From contig JAJYVM010000037.1 in NCBI GenBank assembly GCA_021792015.1, forward strand, positions 1 through 15,579: a stretch of DNA of 15,579 nt, written 5' to 3'. The stretch is from Bacillota bacterium. GTDB taxonomy: Bacteria > Bacillota > Sulfobacillia > RBS10-35 > JAJYVM01. Below are positions 1-6,270 of the stretch, piece by piece. The notes beneath the pieces are model-generated. The model did not search any database. It had not been told where the DNA came from and saw nothing but the letters and a program-made list of their open reading frames with translations. The position numbers were made by a program, and so were the translations under genes. Numbering within the stretch: the first letter of the stretch is position 1; each line of letters begins with the position of its first letter.

Positions 1-396
1 TGCGGCTCACCGGGCGCCTCTGGCTTGACCCCATGGTGAGCGCCGCCATCGCGCTGATGATCGCCCGCGGCGCCTGGCCATCCTCCGCCAGACCGTGGAC
101 GTCCTCATGGAGGGCGCCCCGCAGGGCGCGGACGTGGCCGCGGTGTCGGCCCCCATCGCCGCCGACCGCACCGTCCTCTCGGTGCACCATGTCCAGGTGT
201 GGCGCTCGAGGGCGAGCGGACGGCGCTCAGCGGCCACGTGGTGCTTCAGGACGTCCCCCTGTCCGAGACGGTGGCGGTGGTGGCGCGCATCCGCAGCCGC
301 CCGCGCCACGACTTTGCGATCGACCACACGACCCTGCAGCAGGAGTCGGCCCTGGGGCCCTGCCCCCACGGCGACTGCGCCTACTGCACCAGCTGA
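1..396 (+). pseudogene. Cation diffusion facilitator transporter, C-terminal fragment with two frameshifts
   Basis: This is the end of a CDF-family metal/proton antiporter, which exports divalent metals such as Zn, Co or Cd. The first readable part (from base 3) gives the last transmembrane segment, with WLDPMVSAAIALMIARGAW. The reading continues one frame over from about base 80 (ILRQTVDVLMEGAPQG ... VLSVHHVQVW), then one frame over again from about base 202 (ALEGERTALSGHVVLQD ... DFAIDHTTLQQE), which is the cytoplasmic metal-binding ferredoxin-like domain. It ends with a Cys/His-rich tail, CPHGDCAYC. Each change of frame fits loss of one base: TGGCGCATC read as TGGCCATC near 78, and TGGGCGCTC read as TGGCGCTC near 202. 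Apart from the frame the sequence is well conserved, so either the gene is newly broken or the assembly has errors. The gene begins left of the window. Its stop overlaps the convergent phosphatase by about 16 bases. Confidence 0.8.
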
Positions 397-1187
397 CCCT
401 GCGAGGCCCCCAGCAGCCCCCGCAGGCGCCGCACGGCCTGTGGTGACCCCGCCACCAGGGGACCGCCCTCCAGGACGTCGTACGGCGCCCCGTCGGCCGG
501 CCGGACGCCGATACCGCCCGCTGCCTCGACGAGCGCGAGTCCGGCGGCCACATCCCACGCGCTGACCCGCAGCATCAGCGCCGCGGCCGCGCGCCCGGCC
601 GCCACGTAGGCCAGCGACAGCGCCGCGCTGCCCATGACCCGGCAGACGCCGCCGCTGCGGCGCACCCGGCCGAAGAGCGCCAGCGCCTCCGGCCCCGGAT
701 CCTCTTTGCCGCCGAGCTCCATCAGCACGAGCCCGCCCATGAAGTCGTCCTGCGCGCGCACCGCCAGCGCCCGCCCCCCGGCCGTGGCCCGCCCGTCGCC
801 TGCCGCCACGAACTTCTCCCCGCGGAAGGGATCGAGGATGATGCCGGCGACCGCGCGCCCGTCGTGGCAGAGGCCCACGGACACGGCCGCGTGCTGGATC
901 CGGTTGGCATAGTTGGCGGTACCGTCGAGGGGGTCGACGACCCACAGCCAGCCGCTGCGCGCGGATGCCCCGCCCGCCTCCTCGCCGAGAAAGCCGTACC
1001 CGGGCAGGGTCTCGGCCGCGATGGCCCGCGCCCTCGTCTCGATGTTGCGGTCCACCTGGGTCACGAGGTCGGAGGGGTGGCTCTTGGCCTCGACGGCGAG
1101 GTCGCCGGCCAGGCCCTCCCGCATCATGCTGCCGCCCACCTCGGCGATGGTCTCCATCACGCGGACCGCCACCGGATCAACCTGCAC
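381..1187 (-). CDS. Inositol monophosphatase family protein
   Basis: A Mg-dependent phosphatase of the IMPase/SuhB/FBPase superfamily. It hydrolyses a small phosphate ester such as inositol-1-phosphate, although fructose-1,6-bisphosphate or 3'-phosphoadenosine phosphate cannot be excluded from motifs. Visible metal-site motifs are GEE (residues 68-70), DPLDGT (85-90) and the C-terminal WDVAAG (211-216), all in the usual order. At 268 residues the length is normal for the family. I chose the GTG at 1187 because GGGGAAAGG lies about 8 bases upstream. A GTG at 1196 has no spacer, and an ATG at 1226 would add 13 residues without a good ribosome-binding site. The frame stays open much further upstream, but that part has no family similarity. 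The gene is convergent with the CDF fragment and its last codons overlap that gene's stop. Confidence 0.92.
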   Translation of the reverse strand: MQVDPVAVRVMETIAEVGGSMMREGLAGDLAVEAKSHPSDLVTQVDRNIETRARAIAAETLPGYGFLGEEAGGASARSGWLWVVDPLDGTANYANRIQHAAVSVGLCHDGRAVAGIILDPFRGEKFVAAGDGRATAGGRALAVRAQDDFMGGLVLMELGGKEDPGPEALALFGRVRRSGGVCRVMGSAALSLAYVAAGRAAAALMLRVSAWDVAAGLALVEAAGGIGVRPADGAPYDVLEGGPLVAGSPQAVRRLRGLLGASQGQLVQ

Positions 1188-1227
1188 AGCGCTCACCTTT
1201 CCCCAGTGGTGCCATGGGACCACCATA

Positions 1228-1249
1228 GCGCGCGCCGTGCCGCGCGCGC
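1228..1249. other. GC hairpin in the phosphatase 5' region
   Basis: GCGCGCGC at 1228-1235 can pair with GCGCGCGC at 1242-1249 around a 6-base loop. It sits just upstream of the phosphatase start and before the small membrane-protein gene, in the short divergent region between them. It could affect the phosphatase mRNA leader, but alternating GC is common in such DNA and no function is shown. Confidence 0.3.
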
Positions 1250-1308
1250 GGGAAGAATGTGCGTATGCCGCCGAGGGGTCCGGTGCCGCCCCGCCGAACC
1301 ACCACCCG

Positions 1309-1536
1309 ATGTCGGGATTGACCCGGTTCGGCCCCGCCGCCGTGACCGCCATGCTCGCCGCGTACTGGCTGAAGCCGCGCTCGCCGTGGTACAGCCTCGG
1401 CTTCGCGGTCGCCTGCGCCGCGTCGTCCTTCGATGGGTGGCTCGCCGGCACATGGCCATGCGGGGTTGTCGAGGCGGTGTGGGCGGTCCTGGCCGCCGTG
1501 CGCTGGCGGCAGCGCCTTGCCGCGGGCCGCTCCTGA
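1309..1536 (+). CDS. Small hypothetical membrane protein, 75 aa
   Basis: A short protein with a hydrophobic helix, a conserved-looking polar turn and a second helix. The core reads AAYWLKPRSPWYSLGFAVAC, then SSFDGWLAGTWPCGVVEAVW, ending in a basic RWRQR. The pattern of RSPW, GxxxGTWPxGVVEAxW and RW resembles small uncharacterised integral membrane proteins of actinobacteria and proteobacteria as I remember them; I give no function. Two segments (about residues 17-42 and 50-66) could span the membrane. Start choice is uncertain: ATG 1309 has no clear ribosome-binding site, and ATG 1351 would give 61 residues and still contain both helices. The gene is divergent from the phosphatase and its stop is 5 bases before the 9-base repeat array. 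Confidence 0.6.
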   Translation: MSGLTRFGPAAVTAMLAAYWLKPRSPWYSLGFAVACAASSFDGWLAGTWPCGVVEAVWAVLAAVRWRQRLAAGRS

Positions 1537-1541
1537 CGGCC

Positions 1542-1622
1542 GTGACGCCCGCGACATGCGTGGCATCCGTGACGCCCCTGACGCCCCTGATGTCCATGAC
1601 ATCCGGGACGCCCGTGGCAGCC
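1542..1622. repeat. Degenerate 9-bp tandem repeat, nine units
   Basis: Nine consecutive 9-base units can be read without gaps. They are GTGACGCCC, GCGACATGC, GTGGCATCC, GTGACGCCC, CTGACGCCC, CTGATGTCC, ATGACATCC, GGGACGCCC and GTGGCAGCC, with a loose consensus of sTGACGCCC. Within it lies a dyad, GATGTC-CAT-GACATC (1589-1603). On the minus strand one frame reads as Gly-X-Y triplets rich in Cys and His, but no gene there is convincing. The array begins just after the small membrane-protein stop and lies about 270 bases before hutH. Confidence 0.7.
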
Positions 1623-1888
1623 GCGCGCCCGTCGGCCGGCCGCGGACCGGCAAAAGTGGCGCAACTCCGCATGAGGCCCTGCACATTGCCGCGCCCGGCG
1701 CGCGATGATGGTAGGGGGCGCGCACCCGCAGGGATGCGGCCGCCCGCCGCGCCGGGCAACCTGTAGGCGGGGTCCCCGCGGCGGCGGCATGGCAAAGGCC
1801 CGCCCCCCTCCATGTTCGGCCGGCGGCGGCGCGCGCCTTCCGCCAGCCGCCCGACCCGGATCCGGATCCGGGAGGAGCGAGATCCGGC
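1623..1888 (+). other. Noncoding leader region before hutH
   Basis: Together with the 9-base array this makes a gap of about 350 bases between the small membrane gene and hutH. Apart from the palindrome at 1855-1872 I see no credible gene, tRNA or clear sigma-70 promoter here. Open frames crossing the gap on the minus strand are low-complexity Arg/Gly/Ala strings. Confidence 0.5.
1855..1872. promoter_or_regulatory. 18-bp perfect palindrome overlapping the hutH ribosome-binding site
   Basis: CCCGGATCCGGATCCGGG is its own reverse complement. Its right end runs into the GGGAGGAG purine tract (1870-1877), the only Shine-Dalgarno candidate for hutH. It could be an operator for a dimeric regulator or a structure that partly hides the ribosome-binding site. 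The evidence is symmetry and position only. Confidence 0.4.
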
Positions 1889-3421
1889 TTGGTGTGGCTG
1901 GACGGCGAGCGGCTGACCCTTGCGGACTGCCGGCGCATCGCCGCCGGAGAGCCCGCCGTGGCGGCCCCCGAGGGCATCGCCCGCCTTGCGGCCAGCCGCG
2001 CCGTCATCGAGCGCGCCGTGGCGGACAACCGCCTGGTGTACGGCGTTACGACGGGCTTCGGCCGCTTCGCCGACGTCGCCATCTCGCCCGAGCAGGCCGC
2101 CGAGCTCCAGATCAACCTCCTGCGCAGTCACGCCGCCGGCGTGGGCGAGCCGCTGCCGCCCGACGTCGTCCGCCTCTGCCTGGCGCTTCGCGCCAACTCG
2201 CTCCTGCAGGGCCACTCCGGCGTCCGCGCCGCCCTGGTGGAGCTGCTGCTGGCCTGTCTGAACGCCGGCATCGTCCCGGTCGTGCCCGCCCAGGGCTCCC
2301 TCGGCGCCAGCGGCGATCTCGCCCCCCTGGCCCACATGGCCCTGGTCCTGGTCGGCCGCGGCGAGGCCTTCCTCGGCGGTCAGCGCCTGCCCGGCGCCGA
2401 GGCCCTGCGCCGCGCCGGCCTGCAGCCCCTGGCCCTGGCCCCCAAGGAGGGCCTGGCCCTGATCAACGGCACCCAGGTGATGACCTCGGTGGCCGTCCTG
2501 GCCCACGCGCGCGCCAGCGACCTCCTGGCCGCCGCCGATGCCATCGCCGCCCTGACCTGCGAGGCCCTGCGCGGCATCCCTGCCGCCTTCGCCCCTTCCC
2601 TGCAGGCCGTCCGCCCCCACCCCGGCCAGGCCGCCGCTGCCGCCAACCTGCGCCGCCTGCTGGAGGAGAGCCGCCTCTGCACCCGCCCGGGCGAGCTCCG
2701 CGTCCAAGACCCGTACACCCTGCGCTGCATCCCGCAGGTCCACGGCGCCGCCCGCGACGCCCTCGCCTACATCGGCGCCACCCTGGCCACCGAGGTCAAC
2801 GCCGCCACCGACAACCCGCTGATCTTCGCCGACGCCGGTGACGCCGGTGACCAGATCCTCTCCGGCGGCAATTTCCACGGCCAGCCCGTCGCCGTCGCGG
2901 CCGACTGCCTGGCCGTCGCCCTGGGCGGCATCGGCGCCATGAGCGAGCGCCGTTGCGAGCGCCTGGTGAACCCGGCGCTGAGCGGCGGTCTGCCCGCCTT
3001 CCTGACCGATCGCGCCGGCCTGCGCTCGGGCCTGATGCTGGTCCAGTACACGGCCGCGTCCCTGGTCTCCGAGAACAAGGTCCTGGCCCACCCCGCCAGC
3101 GTCGACTCGATCCCGTCCTCCGCGAACCAGGAGGACCACGTCAGCATGGGCACGATCGCCGCCCGCAAGGCCGCCACCGTGGTCGCCAACCTGGCGCGCA
3201 TCCTGGCCGCCGAGTGGCTGTGCGCCGCCCAGGCCGTGGACTTCCTGGACCCCGCCGCACTGGGGCGTGGCAGTGCCGCCGCTTACGCGGCGGCGCGCAA
3301 GGTCGTCGGCTTCTTCGACGCCGATCAGGAGCCGGGTCCCGCCATCGAGGGGCTCGCCGCCAGCCTCCTCGACCGCACGCTGCTCGACGCCGTCACGGCG
3401 GCCGTCGGCGCGCTGGACTGA
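1889..3421 (+). CDS. hutH: Histidine ammonia-lyase
   Basis: Catalyses L-histidine to trans-urocanate plus ammonia, the first step of histidine degradation, in the cytoplasm. The protein has 510 residues, the usual family length. The MIO cofactor tripeptide Ala-Ser-Gly is at 140-142 (GASGDLAPLAH), almost exactly the position in characterised enzymes. Other family markers are Tyr51 in YGVTTGFG, the SHAAGVG loop with His81 (histidine-type rather than Phe/Tyr-type), QDPYTLRCIPQVHG, NFHGQP and SSANQEDHVSMG. The start is TTG 1889 or the adjacent GTG 1892; TTG is nearer the GGGAGGAG tract at 1870-1877. No hutU, hutI or hutG lies in the window, so either the rest of the pathway is elsewhere or urocanate has another use. 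The gene stands alone and is convergent with the secreted protease (10-base gap). Confidence 0.95.
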   Translation: MVWLDGERLTLADCRRIAAGEPAVAAPEGIARLAASRAVIERAVADNRLVYGVTTGFGRFADVAISPEQAAELQINLLRSHAAGVGEPLPPDVVRLCLALRANSLLQGHSGVRAALVELLLACLNAGIVPVVPAQGSLGASGDLAPLAHMALVLVGRGEAFLGGQRLPGAEALRRAGLQPLALAPKEGLALINGTQVMTSVAVLAHARASDLLAAADAIAALTCEALRGIPAAFAPSLQAVRPHPGQAAAAANLRRLLEESRLCTRPGELRVQDPYTLRCIPQVHGAARDALAYIGATLATEVNAATDNPLIFADAGDAGDQILSGGNFHGQPVAVAADCLAVALGGIGAMSERRCERLVNPALSGGLPAFLTDRAGLRSGLMLVQYTAASLVSENKVLAHPASVDSIPSSANQEDHVSMGTIAARKAATVVANLARILAAEWLCAAQAVDFLDPAALGRGSAAAYAAARKVVGFFDADQEPGPAIEGLAASLLDRTLLDAVTAAVGALD

Positions 3422-3431
3422 GCCGACCCCC

Positions 3432-4340
3432 CTACCCGGCCACGCACGCCAGCACGTGCTTGTGCCAGTCGAACGCGACGGCCCCGTTGCCGTTGAAGCA
3501 CATGGCCTGCAGCGACGAGAGGCCGATGTTGGGATAGTCGAGGTTATCCGAGCTCGCCACCGTGATCAACGCCCGGATGGTCTGCCCGCCGATGGAGATG
3601 GTCCCCGGCCCCGCGTACGCGGGCGCGCTGCCCGCGAACCCGGACAGTGTGAAGTCCTCGGTGGGCGAGATGCCCAGGGCCTGGCCGATGGACGGGGGAA
3701 TGACGGCCGACAGCTGGTCGCCGGTGTCGAGGATGCATTGGCTGAAGGTCTGCCCATCGATCGCGCAGGCGACCATGAGCTGGTTGTTGGTGTCGCTGAA
3801 GGGGACTGACCACGGCCCCTTGGTGCTGCCCTCGGCGGAGGACGGCGAGCGCGGCGCGCTCGCCGCCGGGGTGCTCGGCGTCGTGCTCGCGGGTGGCGCG
3901 CTCGGTGTCGCGGCCTGCGACGGGGGCGTGGATGCCAGCTTCACGGGGCTCGGCACCTGGGTCAGCTCGCCGTTGGCCACGACGAAGCCCCTGCTCGCCT
4001 GAACCACCGCGCCGCCGGGGGGCGACTGGATCTCGCCCACGAACTCGGCCGTGCTCGCCAGGCTGACGTACGCGACGGCGAAGCAGGTGGGCCCGAACAC
4101 GCAGGTCATCATATCCTGGCCCGTGGTCCAGTCGACGATGGACGCGGACTGCCCGCCGTCCAGCGGGGGTGAGATGTACATCTCGATCGTGACCACCGCG
4201 AACCCGAGGAGCGGGAAAGGCTGAACGTTCACGGCGAGGGTTGCCCGGTCGCTGCTCCCGACCGTGGCCGCCCCCGCAGCCGCCGGATACATCACGAGCA
4301 AGATGACGGCCGCCACCGCTGCCCACCGCTTCCACGACAC
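3432..4340 (-). CDS. Predicted secreted retropepsin-like aspartic protease
   Basis: A 302-residue exported protein of unknown substrate. Residues 1-24 form a signal peptide: a basic start (MSWKRW), a hydrophobic core (AAVAAVILLVMY) and a likely cleavage after AAAGA. Residues 26-131 are an unrecognised domain with a possible disulfide (Cys80, Cys86). Residues 132-178 are a Pro/Ser/Thr/Ala linker. Residues about 180-302 look like a clan AA (retropepsin-type) domain: the active-site triplet DTG at 205-207 in QCILDTGDQLSAVIP, and a later hydrophobic-hydrophobic-Gly element (NIG, 271-273). One such domain would need to dimerise to form an active site. The start is GTG 4340 with GGAGG 9 bases upstream; the frame is open further upstream but without a signal-like sequence. 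It is divergent from arsR and convergent with hutH. The protease call rests on motif and fold pattern, and it may be inactive or a peptidoglycan- or ligand-binding relative. Confidence 0.72.
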   Translation of the reverse strand: MSWKRWAAVAAVILLVMYPAAAGAATVGSSDRATLAVNVQPFPLLGFAVVTIEMYISPPLDGGQSASIVDWTTGQDMMTCVFGPTCFAVAYVSLASTAEFVGEIQSPPGGAVVQASRGFVVANGELTQVPSPVKLASTPPSQAATPSAPPASTTPSTPAASAPRSPSSAEGSTKGPWSVPFSDTNNQLMVACAIDGQTFSQCILDTGDQLSAVIPPSIGQALGISPTEDFTLSGFAGSAPAYAGPGTISIGGQTIRALITVASSDNLDYPNIGLSSLQAMCFNGNGAVAFDWHKHVLACVAG

Positions 4341-4501
4341 GACCCTTCGCCTCCGCAATGTCAGGCTGGGCGCCAGCCCGAGCACTCCACGCATCGGCTG
4401 GCGCATGTCTGCTTGCAGTATGACTGCGCCTTCGCCGCAGGGCGCCCCTGCCGCGTCTCCCAGGCCACTCCAGGGTGTCCTGGCTGTGGCGCCGGCCATA
4501 G

Positions 4502-4532
4502 ATTGACGTAGTTCAATGGCTCAATGTATGAT
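4502..4532 (+). promoter_or_regulatory. arsR promoter with ArsR-type operator
   Basis: A near-consensus sigma-70 promoter is visible: TTGACG (4503-4508), an 18-base spacer and TATGAT (4527-4532). An inverted repeat ATTGA-N6-TCAAT (4502-4517) lies across the -35 box, and a further TCAAT half-site is at 4521-4525. A/T-rich dyads of this type over the promoter are how ArsR/SmtB repressors control their own operons, with release on As(III) binding. The predicted transcription start falls at or next to the ATG at 4539. Confidence 0.75.
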
Positions 4533-4538
4533 CGCCCC

Positions 4539-4892
4539 ATGGAGCTTGAGCCAAAGGTCCGGGGCTGCTGCCGGCTGGATGTCCGCTCGGAGCTGACCGA
4601 GGCCGCGGCGCGCCCCCTGGCCGAGCGCCTCGCCGCCCTCGCCGACCCCAACCGGCTGCGCCTGCTGGAAATCCTGGGCCGCTGCGCCGGCAAGGTGTGC
4701 GTGTGCGAGCTGGTCGAGGCCCTGCCTCTCTCGCAGCCGACCATCTCCCACCACCTGCGCGTGCTGCGGGCGGCCGGCCTCATCGACTACGAGAAGCGGG
4801 GCGTCTGGGCCTACTACTACGTCCGGCGCGAGGCCCTGCAGGAGCTGGAGGCGCAGATCCGCGGCCTGGTGGCCCCATCCGTGGAGGGATGA
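4539..4892 (+). CDS. arsR: ArsR-family arsenite-responsive repressor
   Basis: A winged-helix metalloregulator that represses the downstream arsenic genes until As(III) binds. From ATG 4539 it has 117 residues. The ELCVC-type sensor motif appears as KVCVCELV (Cys54, Cys56) at the start of a DNA-binding helix, with Cys49 nearby as a possible third ligand and Cys10-Cys11 at the N-terminus. The recognition helix SQPTISHHLRVLRAAGL and the beta-wing (YEKRGVWAYYYV) follow. The in-frame ATG at 4524 would lie upstream of the -10 box, so I prefer ATG 4539, which is at the expected transcription start and has no ribosome-binding site, suggesting a leaderless message. Its stop is next to or overlapping the arsM start. 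Confidence 0.92.
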   Translation: MELEPKVRGCCRLDVRSELTEAAARPLAERLAALADPNRLRLLEILGRCAGKVCVCELVEALPLSQPTISHHLRVLRAAGLIDYEKRGVWAYYYVRREALQELEAQIRGLVAPSVEG

Positions 4893-4897
4893 AGCCG

Positions 4898-5779
4898 ATG
4901 TCGAGCGGCGACGAGATCGTCTGGTCCTCGGTCAGGGAGCACTACGGCCGTGCGGCGGAGCGCGCGGCGGCGGGGGAGGCGGGCATCTCGGGCGCGTGCT
5001 GCGGCGGCGCGGACAGCGGCTGTTGCGGCAGCGGCTGCTGCTCCACGGACGCGGCGTTCGGCACCGGCTTCTACGCCGTGGCCGACCTGGCCGAGCTGCC
5101 GGACCGCGCCGTGCTGGCCTCCCTGGGCTGCGGCAACCCCACCGCGCTCGCCGAGCTGAAGCCCGGGGAGGTCGTCCTCGACCTGGGCTCGGGCGGCGGG
5201 ATCGACGTGATCCTCTCCGCCCGCCGCGTGGGCCCGGCCGGCAAGGCGTACGGCCTGGACATGACGGATCAGATGCTGGCGCTCGCCCGTGAGAACGCGC
5301 GCCAGGCCGGCGTCGCCAACGCCGAGTTTCTCCGCGGCCACATCGAGCGGATCCCCCTCCCGGCGGCCACCGTCGACGTGGTGATCTCCAACTGCGCGGT
5401 CAACCTCAGCCCCGACAAGGACAGCGTGCTGCGCGAGGCCTTCCGGGTCCTGCGCTCGGGCGGCCGGCTCGCCATCAGCGACGTCGTCGTCCGCGACGGC
5501 GAGCCGGGGGAGCCCGCCATCCCGCCCGAGGTGCGCCGGAGCGTCGATCTCTGGTCGGGCTGCGTCGCCGGCGCCCTGACCGAGGGCGACTACCGCCGGG
5601 CGCTGCATGGGGCCGGTTTCGCGGCCGTCCACGTGGAGGAGGTCCGGCGCTACCGCGCCGAGGACATGGGGGAGCCCCTCCGTGCCGCGCTTGCCGCGCG
5701 GGGCATCACCGCCCCCGAGGCGGCGGACGCGGTCGCGGGCCGTTTCATGAGCGCGTTCGTGCGGGCGGCCAAGCCATGA
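4898..5779 (+). CDS. arsM: Arsenite S-adenosylmethionine methyltransferase
   Basis: Methylates As(III) to mono-, di- and trimethylarsenicals, the last of which are volatile, using SAM. From ATG 4898 it has 293 residues. The SAM-binding motif DLGSGGG is at 95-101. The three conserved As-binding cysteines are recognisable as Cys78 (SLGCGNP), Cys166 (ISNCAVNLS) and Cys222 (LWSGCVAGAL). A flexible N-terminal stretch carries three Cys pairs (34-35, 42-43, 47-48), as in many bacterial ArsM proteins. GGAGGG at 4883-4888 is 9 bases before ATG 4898; the ATG at 4889, which overlaps the arsR stop as ATGA, is immediately after that tract with no spacer. Either start keeps it coupled to arsR. Its stop overlaps arsC (ATGA). 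Confidence 0.94.
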   Translation: MSSGDEIVWSSVREHYGRAAERAAAGEAGISGACCGGADSGCCGSGCCSTDAAFGTGFYAVADLAELPDRAVLASLGCGNPTALAELKPGEVVLDLGSGGGIDVILSARRVGPAGKAYGLDMTDQMLALARENARQAGVANAEFLRGHIERIPLPAATVDVVISNCAVNLSPDKDSVLREAFRVLRSGGRLAISDVVVRDGEPGEPAIPPEVRRSVDLWSGCVAGALTEGDYRRALHGAGFAAVHVEEVRRYRAEDMGEPLRAALAARGITAPEAADAVAGRFMSAFVRAAKP

Positions 5780-6192
5780 CGCAGCCGCTGGTCTACTTCC
5801 TCTGCACCGGGAACTCGGCCCGCAGCCAGATGGCCGAGGGCCTGGCCCGCCGGCGGCTTGGGGGCAGCCACCGCATCGCCAGCGCCGGGGTGGCGCCGAC
5901 CTCCCTCAACCCGCTGGCCGTGGCGGCCCTCGCCGAAGTGGGCATCGATATCTCGGGCCACGCCGCGAAGCCGATCGACCCCGATCTGCTCGCGGGCGCC
6001 GCCCTGGTCGTGACCCTGTGCGGGGACGCGGAAGAGAGCTGCCCCGTCACCCCGCCCCAGGTTCGGCGCCTGCACTGGGACCTGCCCGACCCGGCGCGCG
6101 CCCAGGGCACGGAGGCCGAGCGGATGGCCGCCTTCCGCCGTGTGCGGGACGAGCTTGCCCGCCGCATCGACGGCCTGGCGGCCGACCTCTGA
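5776..6192 (+). CDS. arsC: Thioredoxin-coupled arsenate reductase
   Basis: Reduces arsenate to arsenite in the cytoplasm, the form handled by Acr3 and ArsM. The 138-residue protein has the low-molecular-weight tyrosine phosphatase fold of the pI258/Bacillus ArsC class. The P-loop is CTGNSARSQ (Cys10), and the redox cascade cysteines are at Cys82 and Cys89 (TLCGDAEESCP), the same numbering as the S. aureus enzyme. The general acid loop is HWDLPDPA. The ATG at 5776 overlaps the arsM stop by four bases, so translation is probably coupled. Confidence 0.93.
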   Translation: MTQPLVYFLCTGNSARSQMAEGLARRRLGGSHRIASAGVAPTSLNPLAVAALAEVGIDISGHAAKPIDPDLLAGAALVVTLCGDAEESCPVTPPQVRRLHWDLPDPARAQGTEAERMAAFRRVRDELARRIDGLAADL

Positions 6193-6207
6193 GGCGATCG
6201 ATCGCCT
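6192..6207. other. 16-bp perfect palindrome after arsC
   Basis: AGGCGATCGATCGCCT is fully self-complementary. It begins at the last base of the arsC stop and lies in the 78-base gap before acr3, the widest spacer before the Acr3 gene in the ars operon. It could be a regulator site, an mRNA processing structure or chance. It lacks the T tract of a terminator. Confidence 0.3.
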
Positions 6208-6270
6208 GAGCGCGCCCCGTGGGATCCGTGCGACCCGGCCTGCCAACACCCCGACGAGGCGAGGTCACGC

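Noticed and set aside
1188..1790. N-terminal extension of the phosphatase with Cys/His-rich Gly-X-Y triplets
   Set aside because: The frame is open by chance in GC-rich DNA, runs antisense to the small membrane gene and across the 9-base array, and a good ribosome-binding site fits the start at 1187.
1193..3139. 648-codon open frame on the minus strand opposite hutH
   Set aside because: Low-complexity Gly/Gln/Ala/Asp composition mirroring the hutH codons; no family features. It is a GC-rich shadow.
4524..4538. Upstream ATG for arsR at 4524
   Set aside because: It overlaps the -10 box, so the promoter seen could not transcribe it.
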